Shown piece after piece: positions 63,391 through 64,000 of a stretch of DNA of 64,000 nucleotides. A program made the translations under genes and the position numbers. Below the pieces are notes generated by a model. The model was not told the origin of the DNA, searched no databases, and saw only the letters and a list, made by a program, of their open reading frames with translations. How positions within the stretch are numbered: the stretch's first letter is position 1; each line of letters starts with the position of its first letter. Origin of the DNA: FEN-1073 sp963780865 (GTDB lineage: Bacteria > Chloroflexota > Anaerolineae > Anaerolineales > RBG-16-64-43); assembly GCA_963780865.1 (NCBI GenBank), contig CAWADT010000029.1:1-64000 (forward strand). Reading direction: 5' to 3'.

Positions 63391-64000
63391 ATGACGCTCA
63401 AACTGAAACAACTCTTCGGCGCGGGAGTTTTCGGAACCGGGTGGGCAAACGCGGGGATCTGCATCCTGCTGGCGGTTGGAGTCTTTCTCAGCAACGAGCT
63501 CTACGCCCTCCTGAACCACGGACCGGCGGTCCTGAATTTGCAAACCCCGATCGACATCGCCCTGCCGGTGGTTCCCGTCTTCGTCGTCCCCTACGTCTCC
63601 CTCAATCCGTTCGTCTATGCCACCCTGATCCTCTTCCTGCTGTTCCGGACGAAAGTGTTCCAATCCGCCTGTCTGGCGGTCATTACGGTGATGATGATCA
63701 GCTACGGTTTTTATTTTTTCGCGCAGTCGGAGGTGATCCGCCCGGTGCTCTTGGGCACCGATGTGTTCACTCGGATGATCCGCGACGTCTACGCCGGCGA
63801 CAATCCATTCAACTGTTTCCCCAGCCTGCACACGTCGGTTTCCACCATCCTCGCGATCCACTGGTGGCGGACGGACCGCCGGATCGGCATCCCAGTGGCG
63901 ATCTGGACCGCGTTGATCGTCGCCTCGACGGTGCTGATCAAACAGCATTACATCGCCGATCTGATCTTCGGCCTGGCGCTGGCCTTCGGATTGTGCTGGC
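63391..64000 (+). CDS. PAP2-superfamily membrane phosphatase, partial (runs off window)
   Basis: 203 residues are visible and the frame is still open at the window end. From MTLKLKQLFGAGVFGTGWAN it has about six membrane helices and the PAP2 active-site motifs: NPFNCFPSLHTSVSTILAIH (the PSxH motif) and STVLIKQHYIADLIFGLALA (SxxxxxHxxxD with the catalytic His). The N-terminal KxxxxxxRP motif appears as a diverged form near SEVIRPVLLGTD. Members dephosphorylate lipid phosphates or make phosphoinositol lipids; which one cannot be told here. The GGATTTCGC upstream is a weak ribosome binding site. Confidence 0.85.
   Translation, partial: MTLKLKQLFGAGVFGTGWANAGICILLAVGVFLSNELYALLNHGPAVLNLQTPIDIALPVVPVFVVPYVSLNPFVYATLILFLLFRTKVFQSACLAVITVMMISYGFYFFAQSEVIRPVLLGTDVFTRMIRDVYAGDNPFNCFPSLHTSVSTILAIHWWRTDRRIGIPVAIWTALIVASTVLIKQHYIADLIFGLALAFGLCW

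Overview
The window looks like two unrelated pieces of DNA joined somewhere between about 28.8 and 29.8 kb. The left piece (1 to about 28.8 kb) is very GC-rich and full of mobile elements. Many of its genes are broken by frameshifts or stop codons, often at short homopolymers, so part of this may be poor consensus rather than true decay. The right piece (about 29.8 to 64 kb) has moderate GC and almost only intact genes. Its Ser/Thr/Pro-rich (TPTPT) lipoproteins, bare TATAAT promoters, a complex I module with two nuoM genes and abundant intergenic palindromes suggest an Anaerolineae-like Chloroflexi. Taxonomy here is inference from gene content; no rRNA or tRNA gene was seen.

Left piece. A decayed IS110 transposase (410-983) abuts an IS701-like element (984-2674) with 18-bp terminal inverted repeats and a SEC-C zinc-motif gene beside its transposase. 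This element cuts off a zinc-finger primase-like gene that ends a small three-gene operon (3726 to 2673, minus strand). Divergent from that operon is the most unusual cassette (3820-7917): a ribbon-helix-helix protein coupled to a reverse transcriptase with a helical-repeat tail and MDEF in place of the usual xxDD active site, then a protein with three sigma-region-4-like helix-turn-helix segments, then an unknown 238-aa protein. Next come a broken beta-class DNA methyltransferase, a broken AEP-primase/SF2-helicase of the kind named AEP-TOTE, and three proteins of unknown function. An IS66-like element (about 15.1-18.8 kb) carries a DruA-like (DUF4338) passenger and truncates a SagB-type nitroreductase. 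Beyond it lies a broken YbhGFSR-type drug or lipid exporter operon, divergent from a two-component system (kinase and sigma-54 activator) across a perfect 16-4-16 palindrome that contains promoter hexamers. A retropepsin-like protease and a VapBC module end this piece.

Right piece, plus strand: an LCP cell-wall ligase, a tyrosine-recombinase-like protein without its catalytic residues, a GAF-GAF-GAF-PAS histidine kinase overlapping it by 4 bp, and a degenerate metallo-beta-lactamase-fold protein. Minus strand: two paralogous lipoproteins, a tandem cyclophilin lipoprotein, murE, then an F0-only ATP synthase cluster (atpI-atpB-atpE and an atpF/atpH fusion) and a complex I membrane-arm cluster, nuoA-H-J-K-L-M-M-N, without any peripheral-arm gene. 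Nearly every gene junction of the nuo cluster contains a pyrimidine/purine palindrome whose purine arm lies at the ribosome binding site.

The rest is on the plus strand: sppA, a CmoM-like methyltransferase, an M50 protease, a GlsB/YeaQ-like membrane protein, a module of flavodoxin, Crp/Fnr regulator and DUF2892 protein bracketed by about 200-bp inverted repeats, an OsmC protein, a frameshifted alpha/beta hydrolase, a lipoprotein, a small membrane protein and a PAP2-type phosphatase cut by the window edge.
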